From the NCBI GenBank assembly GCA_946886855.1, contig CAMPJJ010000068.1, forward strand, positions 1 through 31,044: a stretch of DNA of 31,044 nucleotides. The letters are read 5' to 3'. Shown here one piece after another: positions 28,761 to 31,044 of this stretch (position 1 is the first letter of the stretch; the number at the start of each line of letters is the position of its first letter). The notes beneath the pieces are model-generated. The model made no database searches. It saw only the letters and a list, made by a program, of their open reading frames with translations, and was not told the DNA's origin. Made by a program: the position numbers and the translations under genes. Origin of the DNA: an uncultured Roseateles sp. (lineage in GTDB: Bacteria > Pseudomonadota > Gammaproteobacteria > Burkholderiales > Burkholderiaceae).

Positions 28761-31044
28761 CTACTGGCCGCCGGTGCCCGTGGCCAGCAGGGTGCCGTTG
28801 CTGCCGGAGATCCAGCCCGTGCGCGCGTCCAGGAACTGCACCTGCGTCAGCGTGCGTTGCGTGCCGGACGCCTGCGAGCGCCAGCTCTTGCCACCGTCGG
28901 TCGTCAGCAGGATCGTCCCGGCGTCGCCGACCGCCCAGCCGCGCTGCGCATCCAGGAAGCGGATGCCACGCAGCGACAGGCCGGTGCCGCCGAAGCCGGC
29001 CGACTGCCAGGTCACGCCCAGGTCGGTCGAGGACATCAGCAGGCCGTTGTCGCCGACGACCCACAGCGTCGAAGGGTCGCTGAAGGCCAGCTGGCGCAGC
29101 GCCGAGGACGTGCCGGAGAAGCGGCCGGTCCAGGTCTTGCCGCCGTCGGCGCTCACCGCGATGCGACCGCCCTCCCCGACCATCACGCCGTTCTTGCCGC
29201 TGAACTTGATGTCGTTGTAGGCGATGTCGAGCTTGGCCTGTTCGGTCCAGGTCTTGCCGCCGTCCGTCGTCGACAGCACCGTCGACGTCGCCGGGTAGGC
29301 CCAGTAGGCGCTCGCCGTCACTGCGAAGCCGTTGGCCGCGTCGGTGAAGTGGAAAGCGCTCACCACCCGGTTGGCCGGCATCAGCGGCGTCAGCCACTTG
29401 GCGCCGCCGTCTTCGGTCACGTAGACGCGCCCGTCGCCGGCCAGCAGCCAGCCGGTCTTGGCATCGATGAACTGGAAGCGGGACGCCTGCGTCGAGCTCG
29501 ACGGCGACGCCAGGCCGGTCAGCTTGGCCGTCCAGTCCAGCCCGCCGTTGGCGGTCTCCATCAGGTCGCCGCCGTTGGTCAACGCGATGCCGCGCTTGGC
29601 GTCGAAGAACCAGAAGGCCGTCAGCGTCTTGGCGGCCGCATCCGGGTCCGGGCCCGCGACGCGCTTCCAGGTCTGCAGCCCGTCGCTGCTCAACAGCGTG
29701 GCGCCGTTGTAGGTGCTCACCGCCAGCCAGCTCTGGCCGCCGATGCGGGTCAGGCGGTAGGTGTAGGTCGGATCGGTCAGCCCCTTCAGGCGCGTCCAGT
29801 TGGCCCCGCCGTCGATCGACACGTCGTACACGGTGACCCCGGTGCCGTTCTCGTAGTACTGGCGCAGCCAGTTGCCCTCCGGTTGCATCGAATAGTAGGT
29901 GCTGAAGCTCGGCACGCCGGATGGGGGCGGCAAGGCCGCCCAGGTGCGCCCGCCGTCCTGGGTGCGGTACAGCGCGCCGTTGTAGGTGAGGGCGCCCACC
30001 AGTCCATCGAGCATCTGGATCGAGCCCGAGAAGGGCCAGTAACCCGCGGGCAGGCCCTGCGCATCGAAAGTCGCCCAGGTCAGGCCGCCGTCGGTGCTGA
30101 GACGGAAACGCTGCACGTAGGTCGTGCCCGAGCCCGGCAGGTAGGTCTCCGTGTAGCTGCGCACGTGGACCGTCCGGCCCCAAGCCTGGACGACGGGCTG
30201 GCGGTCCGTCGCGTCCAGCGTCAACGCGGTGGTCACCGTCTTGCCGAGATCCGTCGAGCGACGCAGCGTCAGACCCTCGAGCACCCACAGCGTGCCGTCG
30301 TTCGCCAACTGGGGCTCGCCTTGGAAGGTCTGCTCGACCCAGGTCGCGCCGCCGTCGCCCGTGGCGCGCAGGCGGGTGCCGTCGACGAGCGCCAAGGTGT
30401 TCGCCCCGGCCAGCTGGAGCTTGGGCGTGTAGGCTTGCGCGGTGCCGATCGGCTGCAGCGTCCAGTGCTCGCCGCCGTCCGTCGTGCGCAGCAACGCGCC
30501 GAAGTCGCCGACGATCCAGCCGTTCTTCGCATCGGCGAAGCGCACGCTGTTCAGACGCGTCGTGACGCCGCTGGCCACCTTGGACCAGGTCTGCCCGCCG
30601 TCGACCGTGCGCAGGATCTCTCCGCCATCGCCGACCGACCAGCCATTGTTGACGTCCAGGAAGCGCACGTCGTTCTGCACTGTGCCCGTCGGCCGCGGCG
30701 CCTGCCAGCACCAGCCGGCGTTGTCGGCGGCGCTGCAGTTCAGGCCCTGCACGTGGGCGCGGTTGAACACTGTCACCGTCCACTTGACCTCCTTGGAGGC
30801 TCCGGTGGCGTTCGACACCTTCAGCGAGACCTGGTAATCGCCCACCTTGGCGAAGTCATGCTTGGGACTGGCGTCCGTGCTGGTGGTGCCGTCGCCGAAC
30901 GTCCAGGCGAAGTTCAGGCCTGCGGTGCTTGCGGCATTGCTGGTGAAGGCGGTGGCCGACGTGACGTCGGTGGTCGCGGATGCGGCAATCGCCAGGTTGT
31001 CCGGAATCGCCACGCCTTGCACCGGCGGCGGTGGGGGCGGAGGG
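28761..31044 (-). CDS. PKD plus YCF48/BNR Asp-box repeat protein, C-terminal part only
   Basis: About 760 residues are visible; the gene continues past 31044. The codon at 31022 that looks like a GTG start is preceded in frame by seven prolines encoded to the window edge, so it is an internal linker. After the linker comes a PKD domain (FAWTFGDGTTSTDASPKHDFAKVGDYQVSLKVSN), then about 14 Asp-box-like repeats of the type S/T-x-D-G-G-x-T-W, as in YCF48/photosystem-stability-factor and BNR beta-propellers. The Asp boxes are spaced ~45-60 residues. The build suggests an extracellular or periplasmic beta-propeller, perhaps binding sugars or a protein partner; function is unknown. A strong terminator follows. 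Confidence 0.88.
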   Translation of the reverse strand, partial: PPPPPPPVQGVAIPDNLAIAASATTDVTSATAFTSNAASTAGLNFAWTFGDGTTSTDASPKHDFAKVGDYQVSLKVSNATGASKEVKWTVTVFNRAHVQGLNCSAADNAGWCWQAPRPTGTVQNDVRFLDVNNGWSVGDGGEILRTVDGGQTWSKVASGVTTRLNSVRFADAKNGWIVGDFGALLRTTDGGEHWTLQPIGTAQAYTPKLQLAGANTLALVDGTRLRATGDGGATWVEQTFQGEPQLANDGTLWVLEGLTLRRSTDLGKTVTTALTLDATDRQPVVQAWGRTVHVRSYTETYLPGSGTTYVQRFRLSTDGGLTWATFDAQGLPAGYWPFSGSIQMLDGLVGALTYNGALYRTQDGGRTWAALPPPSGVPSFSTYYSMQPEGNWLRQYYENGTGVTVYDVSIDGGANWTRLKGLTDPTYTYRLTRIGGQSWLAVSTYNGATLLSSDGLQTWKRVAGPDPDAAAKTLTAFWFFDAKRGIALTNGGDLMETANGGLDWTAKLTGLASPSSSTQASRFQFIDAKTGWLLAGDGRVYVTEDGGAKWLTPLMPANRVVSAFHFTDAANGFAVTASAYWAYPATSTVLSTTDGGKTWTEQAKLDIAYNDIKFSGKNGVMVGEGGRIAVSADGGKTWTGRFSGTSSALRQLAFSDPSTLWVVGDNGLLMSSTDLGVTWQSAGFGGTGLSLRGIRFLDAQRGWAVGDAGTILLTTDGGKSWRSQASGTQRTLTQVQFLDARTGWISGSNGTLLATGTGGQ

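Noticed and set aside
28690..30783. 697-codon minus-strand frame inside the Asp-box gene
   Set aside because: Alternative frame of the same strand; the other frame shows clear PKD and DGGxTW repeats and ends just before a terminator.
31020..31022. GTG at the end of the window as a start of the Asp-box protein
   Set aside because: The frame remains open to the window edge and encodes seven prolines, so this is an internal Val in a linker.

Overview
The window is strongly GC-rich (about two thirds or more G+C by eye), densely coding and typical of a betaproteobacterium of the order Burkholderiales. I infer something near the Roseateles/Mitsuaria/Rubrivivax/Leptothrix group. The grounds are the long-form ArgG, a PEP-CTERM protein together with a PEP-CTERM-associated CAAX-type protease, a YDG-repeat exoprotein, DUF2000 and DUF2145 proteins, and -10-like TANNNT boxes with poor -35 boxes. 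No rRNA, tRNA, CRISPR array, transposase or integrase was found. No gene-free stretch exceeds about 250 bases.

Layout. 1-2.1 kb: the 3' end of a large repetitive exoprotein (four 255-bp YDG units, a Gly/Asn-rich linker, a C-terminal domain), closed by a strong hairpin. 2.3-4.2 kb: a membrane-bound GAF sensor without an output domain, overlapping a MOSC-domain gene. 4.3-7.8 kb: an Old Yellow Enzyme reductase (-), a Tat-exported beta-helix protein and the 23S rRNA methyltransferase RlmJ. 7.9-11.7 kb: an NAD(P)-binding oxidoreductase divergent from a LysR regulator, then an AraC regulator, a DUF2000 protein and a CAAX-type membrane protease. 11.7-15.4 kb: an XRE-type regulator (-), an exported amidohydrolase, and a small exported protein coupled to a DUF2145 protein behind a possibly structured leader. 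15.5-17.4 kb: an LplT-like transporter fused to a PlsC acyltransferase.

17.4-18.8 kb is the most accessory-looking part, with lower GC and different codon use. It carries a tiny zinc-ribbon membrane ORF, a terminator, and a minus-strand pair: a BPSL0067-like papain-fold amidase without an ATG start, followed with overlap by a secreted four-cysteine protein. This looks like a type VI secretion-type amidase effector and its periplasmic immunity protein, with no secretion genes nearby.

18.8-24.2 kb: a conserved small membrane protein, a TPR-sulfotransferase facing APS kinase (cysC) tail to tail (PAPS producer beside PAPS user), tgt, a periplasmic binding protein with a TTG start, and a YigZ/IMPACT protein. 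24.2-28.7 kb: an AT-richer, dyad-rich leader before argG, a bidirectional terminator, the PEP-CTERM protein with palindromes upstream, queA, and a second orphan periplasmic binding protein. 28.7 kb to the end: a terminator and the C-terminal part of a large PKD plus YCF48/Asp-box repeat protein that runs off the window.

Themes: cell-surface and extracellular proteins (YDG exoprotein, PEP-CTERM protein, beta-helix protein, Asp-box protein), queuosine tRNA modification (queA and tgt, separated by about 4 kb), and a PAPS-sulfotransferase module. Two related long inverted repeats sit at two separate convergent gene junctions and suggest a dispersed intergenic element family.
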